Source of the DNA: Limnohabitans sp.
Lineage (GTDB): Bacteria > Pseudomonadota > Gammaproteobacteria > Burkholderiales > Burkholderiaceae_C
Length of the DNA: 42,678 bases
Assembly: GCA_024642215.1 (NCBI GenBank)
Contig: JAHEBO010000005.1
Span: forward strand, 1 to 42,678
Direction of reading: 5' to 3'
Below are positions 9,067-16,189 of the stretch, piece by piece; positions within the stretch are counted from its first letter, which is position 1, and each line of letters opens with the position of its first letter. The notes beneath the pieces are model-generated. The model made no database searches. It worked only from the letters and a program-made list of their open reading frames with translations, and was not told the origin of the DNA. The position numbers and the translations under genes were made by a program.

Positions 9067-10728
9067 ATGAATTCTCTCCAAGCTTGGTTGCCCTTTCTCA
9101 AGTGGCCCCGCTTAAGCCCTGAACTGTTTCGCAAAGAGTGGACCGCCGGCTTTTCGGTGGCACTTCTCATGGTGCCGCAATCGGTCGCATACGCTGCGTT
9201 AGCAGGCATGCCCTTGGTCACCGGTCTCTATGCCGCCTTGTTGCCTGCTGTCGTGGGCGTCATGTGGGGAGGCTCTACACGCTTGTCCATTGGCCCATCC
9301 GCACTCACCTGTGTGCTCATCAGTGCATCGCTGGCGGGCATGGCCCAACCCGCCAGTGCACATTGGGTGCAATTGGCGGTTTGGCTTGCCCTGATTGCGG
9401 GTAGCTTGCAGTTGCTGATGGGGGTGATGCGTTATGGTTGGCTGCTCAACCTGATCAGCTCCCCTGTCATGATGGGTTTTACCCAGGCAGCAGGCCTGCT
9501 GGTGATGGCCTCACAATTACCGGCCATCACGGGGTGGGCGCCTGGTGGTTCGGTTCAATGGGCCGATTTGGCATTTGGTGCGAGCAGTTTGGCCGCGCTC
9601 TTTGCCGCCAAAAAGTGGCGTCCCAAATGGCCCAGCATCATGTTGGTGGTTGCAGCCTCGGCAAGCATCAGCTATGCCATCGGCTTTGCCGATCAAGGCG
9701 GTGCGGTGATCGGCGCATTGCCCACCTCACTGCCGAGCCTGGCCTTGCCATCCTTGCTCACTTGGTCTGAACTGGGCCAGCTAACGGGCCCTGCGGTGCT
9801 GATAGCCCTGGTGAGTTTTTTAGAGGCCGCCTCTAGCGCCAAAACTGAAAACCAGAAAGACGGCACATTGTGGCAAGAGAATCAAGACTTGATTGGCCAA
9901 GGTTTGGCCAAAATTGCCTCCGCACTCAGCGGCAGCTTTGCCACCAGCACCTCTTTCTCAAGGTCAGCCATCAGTTTGGCGTCGGGTGCCAAAACAGGTT
10001 GGGCTGTGATTGCCACCACCTCCTTTGTGTTGTTGGCAGTGTTTGCATCGCCTGCGCTGTTTCATGTCCCACGTGCTGTGCTGGCAGCCATTGTCATTTT
10101 GGCCGTTTCCAGTTTGATTCAACCCAGAGCTTTTGTAAAACTGTGGCAAATCTCGCGAATTGAAGCCACCACGTCTGGCTTGACCTTTGCCATCACACTG
10201 CTCAGCACGCCGCGCATTTACTGGGGTGTTTTGGCCGGCGTTTTGATGGGCTTGAGCCACTTTTTGCACACCCGCTTGCACCCTCGCATCATTGAGGTGG
10301 GTCTGCACGAAGATGGCAGCCTGCGCGACCGGCATCTCTGGCAATTGCCAGTCATCAGCTCGGATGTTTTTGCACTGCGCATGGATGCGGAGCTCGATTT
10401 TGCAGCGTCTAGCAGTTTTGAAAAGTACATCACCGAAAAATTGCGTGAGCTGCCCCACATTCAACATGTTTGTTTGTTTGCCCAACCGATCAACCGCATA
10501 GATGCCACAGGCGTGGAAACCATTCAACAACTGCGCAAACAACTGACGCAGCGTCATGTTCAGCTGCACATCAGTGGCATCAAATTGCCCGTTGAAAAAG
10601 CGTTGCGATTGGCGGGCGAGTTGAGCGGTCACGATGGCGTTCACTTGTACCGAACCGACCTCGAGGCCATCAACGCATTGCGTGCCTTACAAACACTGCC
10701 CGATGACATTTCGGGCATGGCCATTTAA
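9067..10728 (+). CDS. SulP family anion transporter with STAS domain (copy 2)
   Basis: The 553-residue inner-membrane transporter has a SulP transmembrane domain. Its classic signature M-V-P-Q-S-V-A-Y-A-A-L-A-G-M-P-L-V-T-G-L lies at residues about 36-55. A C-terminal STAS domain follows (about 435-540), with D479-A-T-G in the conserved loop. This first motif is closer to canonical sulfate permeases than in the copy at 753-2426, and the two share little beyond fold. Sulfate is a reasonable but unproven substrate. The gene lies 48 bases after the MoeB-like gene, with its own possible -10 box, and ends two bases from the stop codon of a convergent DUF429 gene. Confidence 0.88.
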   Translation: MNSLQAWLPFLKWPRLSPELFRKEWTAGFSVALLMVPQSVAYAALAGMPLVTGLYAALLPAVVGVMWGGSTRLSIGPSALTCVLISASLAGMAQPASAHWVQLAVWLALIAGSLQLLMGVMRYGWLLNLISSPVMMGFTQAAGLLVMASQLPAITGWAPGGSVQWADLAFGASSLAALFAAKKWRPKWPSIMLVVAASASISYAIGFADQGGAVIGALPTSLPSLALPSLLTWSELGQLTGPAVLIALVSFLEAASSAKTENQKDGTLWQENQDLIGQGLAKIASALSGSFATSTSFSRSAISLASGAKTGWAVIATTSFVLLAVFASPALFHVPRAVLAAIVILAVSSLIQPRAFVKLWQISRIEATTSGLTFAITLLSTPRIYWGVLAGVLMGLSHFLHTRLHPRIIEVGLHEDGSLRDRHLWQLPVISSDVFALRMDAELDFAASSSFEKYITEKLRELPHIQHVCLFAQPINRIDATGVETIQQLRKQLTQRHVQLHISGIKLPVEKALRLAGELSGHDGVHLYRTDLEAINALRALQTLPDDISGMAI

Positions 10729-10730
10729 GC

Positions 10731-11597
10731 TTAGGCGCTGAGGATCCAACCTTCCAGCGGATCAAATGGAGGCAGGCCATAACAAGCTGATTGACCTGCA
10801 GTCTCGGCCGTCGCTTGCTGTGTCGCGGCCCACGCTGCCTGTACCATGCACAGCACGGCATCCAAACTGTCTCCCGACGCATCGGCCAACAACAGGTCAT
10901 GCTGAGATGCCGTCAATTTCAAACGCAAACCCAAGCGCGTTTGCGCCAAATCCAAGGCATGCAAGATGTCTTTGCGTGCCACCCATCGCTCTGATGTTTG
11001 TTTTTGTTTGTCATCGCTTTTGTAACTTCGATGGCCCACAATCTCTCGCGCCAACAAGCCTGGATAGGCTTCTAGCGCCACACAATCCGCACGGCCCTCT
11101 TGCAAACCTGGCAAGGTCCATCCAGCCTCTCGCAGCAAGGGCACGCCGGCATGCATCATCCAAGCCACTGGCGGGTTGACCCACTTCATGGAGGGACTGG
11201 CACCTGCAGGACCATCCGTTTTGCGATGTGCAAACTTGGACCCCACAGGTCTGGCATCGCAAAAAGACTTGAACAATTGGCGCAATTCATCGCGCGAATG
11301 GGCCACATAACGGTCCATGCACTCAGGCCACGTGGTGGGCCACTGCATGGCTTCCACCCATGCTCTGGGCAAGCCAAACGGCAAATCAAAACCACCCACG
11401 CACTGGAGATTGTGGGGCGCTGGCTGTTGCAGGAATTTTTGAAAAGTCGACAGGGTCTCAAATGGCAGCAATTCCTTCAGCTGCACACTGCCCTTGTGCA
11501 AAACACCCCGCGCCACCACGATGGGTTTGCGCTTGCTGGGGCTGCTTGAAAAATCGCAACCCAGCAAACAGAGCGAGGAAAAATCAGGCGCGCCCAA
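10731..11597 (-). CDS. DUF429 family protein (RNase H-like fold)
   Basis: The 288-residue soluble protein matches the DUF429 family, which is predicted to adopt an RNase H-like fold and to act as a nuclease; its substrate is unknown. Conserved acidic positions are D15 in L-L-G-C-D-F, D71 in G-G-F-D-L-P-F-G-L-P, E176 in A-L-E-A-Y-P-G-L-L-A-R, and D243/D246 in G-D-S-L-D-A-V-L. Together they could form the metal site. The chosen start is a TTG at 11597, 14 bases inside the BLUF gene, because D15 lies so close to the N-terminus that few residues can be removed. It is third in the folE-BLUF-DUF429 series. Confidence 0.75.
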   Translation of the reverse strand: MGAPDFSSLCLLGCDFSSSPSKRKPIVVARGVLHKGSVQLKELLPFETLSTFQKFLQQPAPHNLQCVGGFDLPFGLPRAWVEAMQWPTTWPECMDRYVAHSRDELRQLFKSFCDARPVGSKFAHRKTDGPAGASPSMKWVNPPVAWMMHAGVPLLREAGWTLPGLQEGRADCVALEAYPGLLAREIVGHRSYKSDDKQKQTSERWVARKDILHALDLAQTRLGLRLKLTASQHDLLLADASGDSLDAVLCMVQAAWAATQQATAETAGQSACYGLPPFDPLEGWILSA

Positions 11598-12006
11598 TGA
11601 TGGAAGCCGTGGCCATCAGTTCTTCCAGCAATGCCAAAGAAACGATGCCAGAGACGCTGTAGGGGTCTAGTTCAGCACGCTCAGAGTACTTCAGCAAAAT
11701 GTTGGTATTGACGCGGGCCACATCGACTTGCCCCATGGTCCAACCGCCAAACCTGCGCTCTGAAATTTCTTCGTAATGCAACAACACCACATCCTTGTGT
11801 CGTGCATCTTTTTGAATGTGCCCGTATAAATCGCTGACAGCCTCTCGGCCACCTTCAATGGCCTGCAAAAAGATGCCACCGCCGTACACCAAAATACCCG
11901 TGATACCTGTACTTGGATTGTATTGGCGGGACTGCGCCAAGATCGAATCGATGACGGCCGGCTGCGGATCAACCGCGCGACTTGCATAAAGTAAACGGAC
12001 CAACAT
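11584..12006 (-). CDS. BLUF-domain blue-light photoreceptor
   Basis: The 140-residue protein is a short BLUF protein (sensor of blue light using FAD), with a single domain and a C-terminal extension of about 45 residues, like PixD or BlrB. All residues of the photocycle are in place: Y7 in L-L-Y-A-S-R-A, N30, Q48 in G-I-F-L-Q-A-I-E-G, W89 and M91 in R-R-F-G-G-W-T-M-G. It has no output domain (no EAL, cyclase or DNA-binding part), so it must act through a partner protein. The ATG lies two bases after the folE stop and the 3' end overlaps the DUF429 gene by 14 bases, so all three are probably one transcript. Functional BLUF chemistry is very likely; the target is unknown. Confidence 0.94.
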   Translation of the reverse strand: MLVRLLYASRAVDPQPAVIDSILAQSRQYNPSTGITGILVYGGGIFLQAIEGGREAVSDLYGHIQKDARHKDVVLLHYEEISERRFGGWTMGQVDVARVNTNILLKYSERAELDPYSVSGIVSLALLEELMATASIIGRA

Positions 12007-12008
12007 GA

Positions 12009-12722
12009 TCAGGCCTTTCTGGGAATCAATGCGAGAAATTCACGGCGCAAGTTGGCGTCTTTCAAGAACACGCCACGCATGACCGAGTTGATCATTTTGC
12101 TGTCCATGTCTTTGACACCGCGCCAGCCCATGCAGAAGTGACTGGCTTCCATCACGATAGCCAAACCATCGGGTTGTGTTTTGCGCTGAATCAAATCGGC
12201 CAACTGAACCACCGCTTCTTCTTGAATTTGGGGTCGACCCATGATCCATTCAGCCAAACGCGCGTACTTGGACAAACCAATGACGTTGGTGTGCTCATTG
12301 GGCATCACACCAATCCAAATTTGACCAATGACGGGACACAAGTGATGGCTGCATGCACTGCGAACTGTGATGGGGCCCACAATCATGAGCTCGTTCAAAT
12401 GTTCGGCATTGGGAAATTCTGTGACTTCAGGACCTTCAACGTAGCGGCCTTTGAAGACTTCCTTCAAATACATTTTGGCCACACGGCGGGCTGTGTTTTG
12501 TGTGTTGTGATCGTTTTCGGTGTCGATCACCATGCTGTCCAACACGGTCTGCATTTTTTCAGTGACTTCGTCCAACAAATGATCGAGTTCACCGGGCTGA
12601 ATGAACTCAGCAATGTTGTCGTTTGCGTTGAAACGTTTTCGCGCTGCCAGGATACGCTCGCGGATCTTCACGGACATGGGCGTGCCGATGTCTTCTGAGG
12701 GCAAGTTGGCGGGAGCAGTCAT
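12009..12722 (-). CDS. folE: GTP cyclohydrolase I
   Basis: The 237-residue enzyme converts GTP to 7,8-dihydroneopterin triphosphate, the first step of folate and tetrahydropterin synthesis. The zinc ligands are visible as C124 and H127 (S-A-C-S-H-H-L) and C197 (A-S-H-F-C-M-G-W-R-G-V). N-V-I-G-L-S-K and R-P-Q-I-Q-E are also typical. Ser replaces the Glu of the usual C-E-H-H. ATG at 12677 (Met16) is an alternative start. The stop is two bases from the BLUF start. The 96-base region upstream (12723-12818) must hold the promoter, but I see no convincing -35/-10 pair there. Confidence 0.95.
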   Translation of the reverse strand: MTAPANLPSEDIGTPMSVKIRERILAARKRFNANDNIAEFIQPGELDHLLDEVTEKMQTVLDSMVIDTENDHNTQNTARRVAKMYLKEVFKGRYVEGPEVTEFPNAEHLNELMIVGPITVRSACSHHLCPVIGQIWIGVMPNEHTNVIGLSKYARLAEWIMGRPQIQEEAVVQLADLIQRKTQPDGLAIVMEASHFCMGWRGVKDMDSKMINSVMRGVFLKDANLRREFLALIPRKA

Positions 12723-12818
12723 AAGCGTCAGTTTTTGAAAAGTCAGAACGAGATCCTACCAGTGATTGAAGCCACTTCAAGGTGTACGGACTTGGCCCGT
12801 TCCGCCCGCAGAAACGCC

Positions 12819-14048
12819 TCAATAGCGATTGCCAGTGAGCCATATGGCCAAGCGCATCAAGCCAAAGGCCAGCCAGTCCATGCCGCGCTGAAATTTGGAA
12901 CGCGCCAGCAAGGAGCCGGGAATGATTCGGTCGCTGCCTGTGTCGATGGCCTGTGCCAGTGCGGCATGCAAATGCTTGGCAAATTCGCCATCAGCCACGA
13001 CCACGTTGGCTTCACGTGCCAACAACAGGCTGAAGGGGTCTAAATTGGACGAACCCACCGTGGCCCAAGGGTGCTCATGGTGGGCATCGATCACGGCCAC
13101 CTTGGCGTGCAAAAAGCTCTCTGAATATTCATAAATTTCAACACCCGCCGCCAAGAGTTGCCGATAGACCGGTCGAGCTGCGTGGTATTGCATAAAGTAC
13201 TCGTAGCGTCCCTGTAACAGCAACCTGACGCGCACACCGCGTTGGGCCGCATGAACCAAGGCTTGGCGTAACTTTCTGCCCGGCAAGAAATAAGCATTGG
13301 CAATCAAGATGTCGTGACGGGCCATGCCAATGGCCCGTCGATAGGCTTTTTCAATTTGCCCACGGTTCATCACATTGTCTCTGAGCAGCAAGCCAGCGCG
13401 TGCCACCCAAGTTTGTCCCTGTGCCAATTGGGCATCGTGCAACCAAGGCAAATGCAAACCTGCAGCTTTGAATGAGCTGAAAGCTTCTGGGAAATTTTGC
13501 TGTCGAACGTGACGCACCGCTTGTATGCGCCACCACAACTGCATGGCAGCCTCTTGAACTTGCTGCACCAATGCGCCTGTGGCGCATACGGCAAAATCAA
13601 GTCGAGGTGCTTTCAGCGCACCGTGCTGCGGATCGTACCAATCGTCCAAGATGTTGATGCCGCCACAAAAGGCCACATGGCCATCAATGACGCAGAGTTT
13701 GCGGTGCAGCCTGCGCCAGCGGCTGGGAATGAGCAAACCCAGCGCCCCTAAAGGCGAATAAACACGCCACACCACACCGGCTTTGTCAAAGCGCTCGCGC
13801 CATTCTTCGCGCAAACGCGGCGTGCCCACACCATCCACCACCACCCACACCCGCAAGCCGCGACGACCGGCTCGCTCGAGGGCTGCGGCCACCAAAGCTC
13901 CATCGCCATGAAAGTCAAAAATATAGGTTTCGAGTTGGATGTGCGAACGGGCTGCATCCATTGCGCGAATGAGTTCTGAAAAAAACTCAGTGCCACCTTT
14001 AAGCAACTTAATTTGGTGGCCATCTCGCAGAGGCGGACGGTTTTTCAT
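12819..14048 (-). CDS. clsB: Cardiolipin synthase B (phospholipase D superfamily)
   Basis: The 409-residue enzyme has two HKD motifs, H115-x-K117-x4-D122 (L-H-R-K-L-C-V-I-D-G) and H314-x-K316-x4-D321 (L-H-A-K-V-A-V-I-D-A), the latter followed by G-S-S-N-L-D-P. Length and layout fit ClsB (YbhO), which makes cardiolipin from phosphatidylglycerol at the inner membrane; the family can also use phosphatidylethanolamine with phosphatidylglycerol. A short C-terminal hydrophobic stretch may add membrane contact. Its ATG overlaps the TGA of the preceding nuclease/phosphatase gene, the same pairing as ybhP-clsB in E. coli. Confidence 0.92.
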   Translation of the reverse strand: MKNRPPLRDGHQIKLLKGGTEFFSELIRAMDAARSHIQLETYIFDFHGDGALVAAALERAGRRGLRVWVVVDGVGTPRLREEWRERFDKAGVVWRVYSPLGALGLLIPSRWRRLHRKLCVIDGHVAFCGGINILDDWYDPQHGALKAPRLDFAVCATGALVQQVQEAAMQLWWRIQAVRHVRQQNFPEAFSSFKAAGLHLPWLHDAQLAQGQTWVARAGLLLRDNVMNRGQIEKAYRRAIGMARHDILIANAYFLPGRKLRQALVHAAQRGVRVRLLLQGRYEYFMQYHAARPVYRQLLAAGVEIYEYSESFLHAKVAVIDAHHEHPWATVGSSNLDPFSLLLAREANVVVADGEFAKHLHAALAQAIDTGSDRIIPGSLLARSKFQRGMDWLAFGLMRLAIWLTGNRY

Positions 14049-14824
14049 CTTTCAAACTTTGCCACCAAGGGCAAGTGGTCTGACATGCGCTGCCAAATTT
14101 TGCCGTGCGGCACCATTTGACCGACTGGCATCAAGCCCCTTGCGTAGACATGGTCCAGCTGAACCATCGGCAATCTTGATGGGTAGGTGGGTGGGTTGTC
14201 AGTCTGCCACTCATGGAGACCCTTGTCGCGCATCATGTGCGTGATGCGCGAGCCCCAATCGTTGAAATCGCCAGCCACCAGCAAAGCCGCGTCTGATGGC
14301 ACTTCGCGTGCAATGTATTTGTGCAACTGTTCAACTTGGCGCACGCGGCTGGCTGGAATGAGGCCCAAATGAACCACGATGACATGCACATTGACAGTGA
14401 CACCGAGGTCGTCTTGCAATGCTGCACTGTCACCCACTTGCACTTCGACATGCAACAAGCCACGTTGCTCAAAGCGATGGTCAGAAATGTCTTCATGCCG
14501 GTGCGACACCACCGGCCAACGCGACAGCAAGGCATTGCCATGTTCGCCATGGCGGGTGATGGCATTGCTTCGATAGATGGCTTCGTAGCCGGGCGGCGCC
14601 AAAAACTCAGCTTGCGGCAGTTCTGGCCAGTGTTTGAAGTATTTCTCTTCGCGACGATGCACTTTGCGGACTTCTTGTAGGCAGACGATGTCGGCGTCCA
14701 GTTGCTCAATGGCCAAGCCCAAATTGTGGATTTCCAAGCGACGCGTAGGGCCTAAACCCTGCACACCCTTGTGAATGTTATAGGTCGCCACTTTCAAAAA
14801 GGCTGGCTTGTCTGTTTTCATCAT
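14045..14824 (-). CDS. Endonuclease/exonuclease/phosphatase family protein (YbhP-like)
   Basis: The 259-residue protein has the EEP fold signature in order: A-T-Y-N-I-H-K-G, a Q-E-V-R metal-binding glutamate, V-H-L-G, V-A-G-D-F-N-D-W with the catalytic Asp/Asn, and a C-terminal S-D-H-L-P-L-V. Such enzymes cleave phosphodiester or phosphomonoester bonds in nucleic acids, phosphoinositides or sphingomyelin. The coupling with clsB suggests a lipid-linked role but does not prove it. The frame is open to 14917, but an AAAGAG ribosome site precedes the ATG at 14824 (ATG at 14821 also possible), and a start further up would run into the divergent gene's start. Confidence 0.88.
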   Translation of the reverse strand: MMKTDKPAFLKVATYNIHKGVQGLGPTRRLEIHNLGLAIEQLDADIVCLQEVRKVHRREEKYFKHWPELPQAEFLAPPGYEAIYRSNAITRHGEHGNALLSRWPVVSHRHEDISDHRFEQRGLLHVEVQVGDSAALQDDLGVTVNVHVIVVHLGLIPASRVRQVEQLHKYIAREVPSDAALLVAGDFNDWGSRITHMMRDKGLHEWQTDNPPTYPSRLPMVQLDHVYARGLMPVGQMVPHGKIWQRMSDHLPLVAKFER

Positions 14825-14877
14825 GCACTCTTTCAGCAGTGATTCTGCATGAAGTTTGAGGCTGAATGTGTTTTGCC

Positions 14878-14905
14878 TTGGAATTGGACGTGAAGCACCT
14901 ATGAT
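14878..14905 (+). promoter_or_regulatory. Candidate promoter of the methyltransferase gene
   Basis: TTGGAA (14878-14883) and TATGAT (14900-14905) are separated by 16 bases, a good sigma-70 layout. The -10 ends six bases before the ATG at 14912 and no Shine-Dalgarno sequence is present, so a leaderless mRNA is predicted. Confidence 0.5.
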
Positions 14906-14911
14906 CACCCT

Positions 14912-16117
14912 ATGCACAGTTCAGACACCCCAAACAAGCCCCTCCCTGCAACCCCCAGCGCCTTGACGCATTTGACTTGGCAAGAAAATGGCCACACCTG
15001 CGAGGACGAATGGCGCAGCGAACGCGGCGCACCCATCCCCAAGCGAGTGGTATTGGCAGACGACACCCTCAGCGCCGACAGCGCTTACCGATTGGCTTGC
15101 GCTGGCACCGGCATGCTTTGGCGTGGCGATTTCCAAAATGCACGTTTGTTGCTACAAGCTTTGGCACGCCGCTGCGACGCCCCCAAAAAAGTTCGCAGAG
15201 CCTCCAAAACCAATCCGGAAGTGACGCACACAACGCAAGAAAATTTTCACCTGCACCGCCAAGCCCAATCGCAGCGTGCACGCACCCTGAGCATGATCTT
15301 GATTCAAGTCAATCCCGACCGTCAGATCAGTTTGCGCCGTGCGCCCGATTGGCGCGCCGCCATGAAAGAAGCCTGGGGACCTGCCGGCACGACGGGTTGC
15401 GTCACGTCATTGCGTGAATTACTCGGACTGGTCGGTGCACATGAGTGGCACGAAAAAGGCATGGAAATTTCGGCTTTGGGTAGCCCACCCCAAAACCGAA
15501 TCCACCCAAGCTATGGTGTGTTCTCGCCGGTACGCGGCGAATACATCCAACTGGTGGCAGATGCACCACTGCCAAGCACCGAGTTGGCCTTTGACATTGG
15601 CGTGGGCACAGGTGTGCTGGCTGCCGTACTCGCCAAGCGCGGCGTGAAGCACGTGGTGGGGACCGATCTAGACCCGCGTGCCTTAGCCTGCGCCAAAGAC
15701 AACATTCAGCGCATGGGCCTGAATGGCAAAGTAGAACTGACGCAAACCGATCTTTTCCCCGAAGGCAAAGCCCCACTCATTGTGTGCAATCCACCGTGGT
15801 TGCCAGCGCGCGCCAGTGCCCCCATAGAACGGGCCATCTACGACGAAAACAGTGCCATGCTGAAAGGCTTCTTGGCAGGCTTGGCAGCGCACCTCTCGCC
15901 CAAAGGTGAGGGCTGGTTGATCTTGTCAGACTTGGCAGAGCATTTGGGTTTGCGTACGCGCGCAGAACTCGAAGCGTGGATTGCAGAGGGCGGCTTGAAG
16001 GTAATTGGCAAACTCGACACCAAAGCCGAACACAAGAAGGTTCAAGATGAAAGTGATCCTTTGCATGCCGCTCGTGCTGCAGAGCTCACTTCTTTGTGGC
16101 GCCTGGCTGCCAAATAA
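14912..16117 (+). CDS. Class I SAM-dependent methyltransferase with long N-terminal domain
   Basis: The 401-residue protein carries a Rossmann methyltransferase domain in its second half: motif I A-F-D-I-G-V-G-T-G-V-L (about 226-236), the acidic D-L-D-P end of strand 2, and N293-P-P-W296, the catalytic motif of amino-N methyltransferases such as the RsmC, RlmG and PrmC groups. The first 200 residues contain D-D-T-L-S-A-D-S-A-Y-R-L-A and L-L-W-R-G-D-F-Q-N-A-R segments and lack a SAM loop. A degenerate first domain, as in RsmC and RlmG, is possible. The substrate is probably rRNA or a protein, but I cannot name it. It is divergent from the ybhP-like gene. Confidence 0.8.
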   Translation: MHSSDTPNKPLPATPSALTHLTWQENGHTCEDEWRSERGAPIPKRVVLADDTLSADSAYRLACAGTGMLWRGDFQNARLLLQALARRCDAPKKVRRASKTNPEVTHTTQENFHLHRQAQSQRARTLSMILIQVNPDRQISLRRAPDWRAAMKEAWGPAGTTGCVTSLRELLGLVGAHEWHEKGMEISALGSPPQNRIHPSYGVFSPVRGEYIQLVADAPLPSTELAFDIGVGTGVLAAVLAKRGVKHVVGTDLDPRALACAKDNIQRMGLNGKVELTQTDLFPEGKAPLIVCNPPWLPARASAPIERAIYDENSAMLKGFLAGLAAHLSPKGEGWLILSDLAEHLGLRTRAELEAWIAEGGLKVIGKLDTKAEHKKVQDESDPLHAARAAELTSLWRLAAK

Positions 16118-16139
16118 TTGGCCCACTTTCAAGCAGCAC

Positions 16140-16187
16140 GAGGGCATCATGCCCTCATGAAAAAAGGCCGCTGACAGCGGCCTTTTT
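16140..16187. terminator. Tandem hairpins, bidirectional terminator
   Basis: A small hairpin GAGGGC-ATCAT-GCCCTC (16140-16156) is followed by AAAAAGGCCGC-TGACA-GCGGCCTTTTT (16161-16187). The second has A and T runs on both sides, so it can end transcripts from both strands. It lies between the convergent methyltransferase and aspS genes, whose stop codons are at 16117 and 16190. Confidence 0.9.
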
Positions 16188-16189
16188 GT

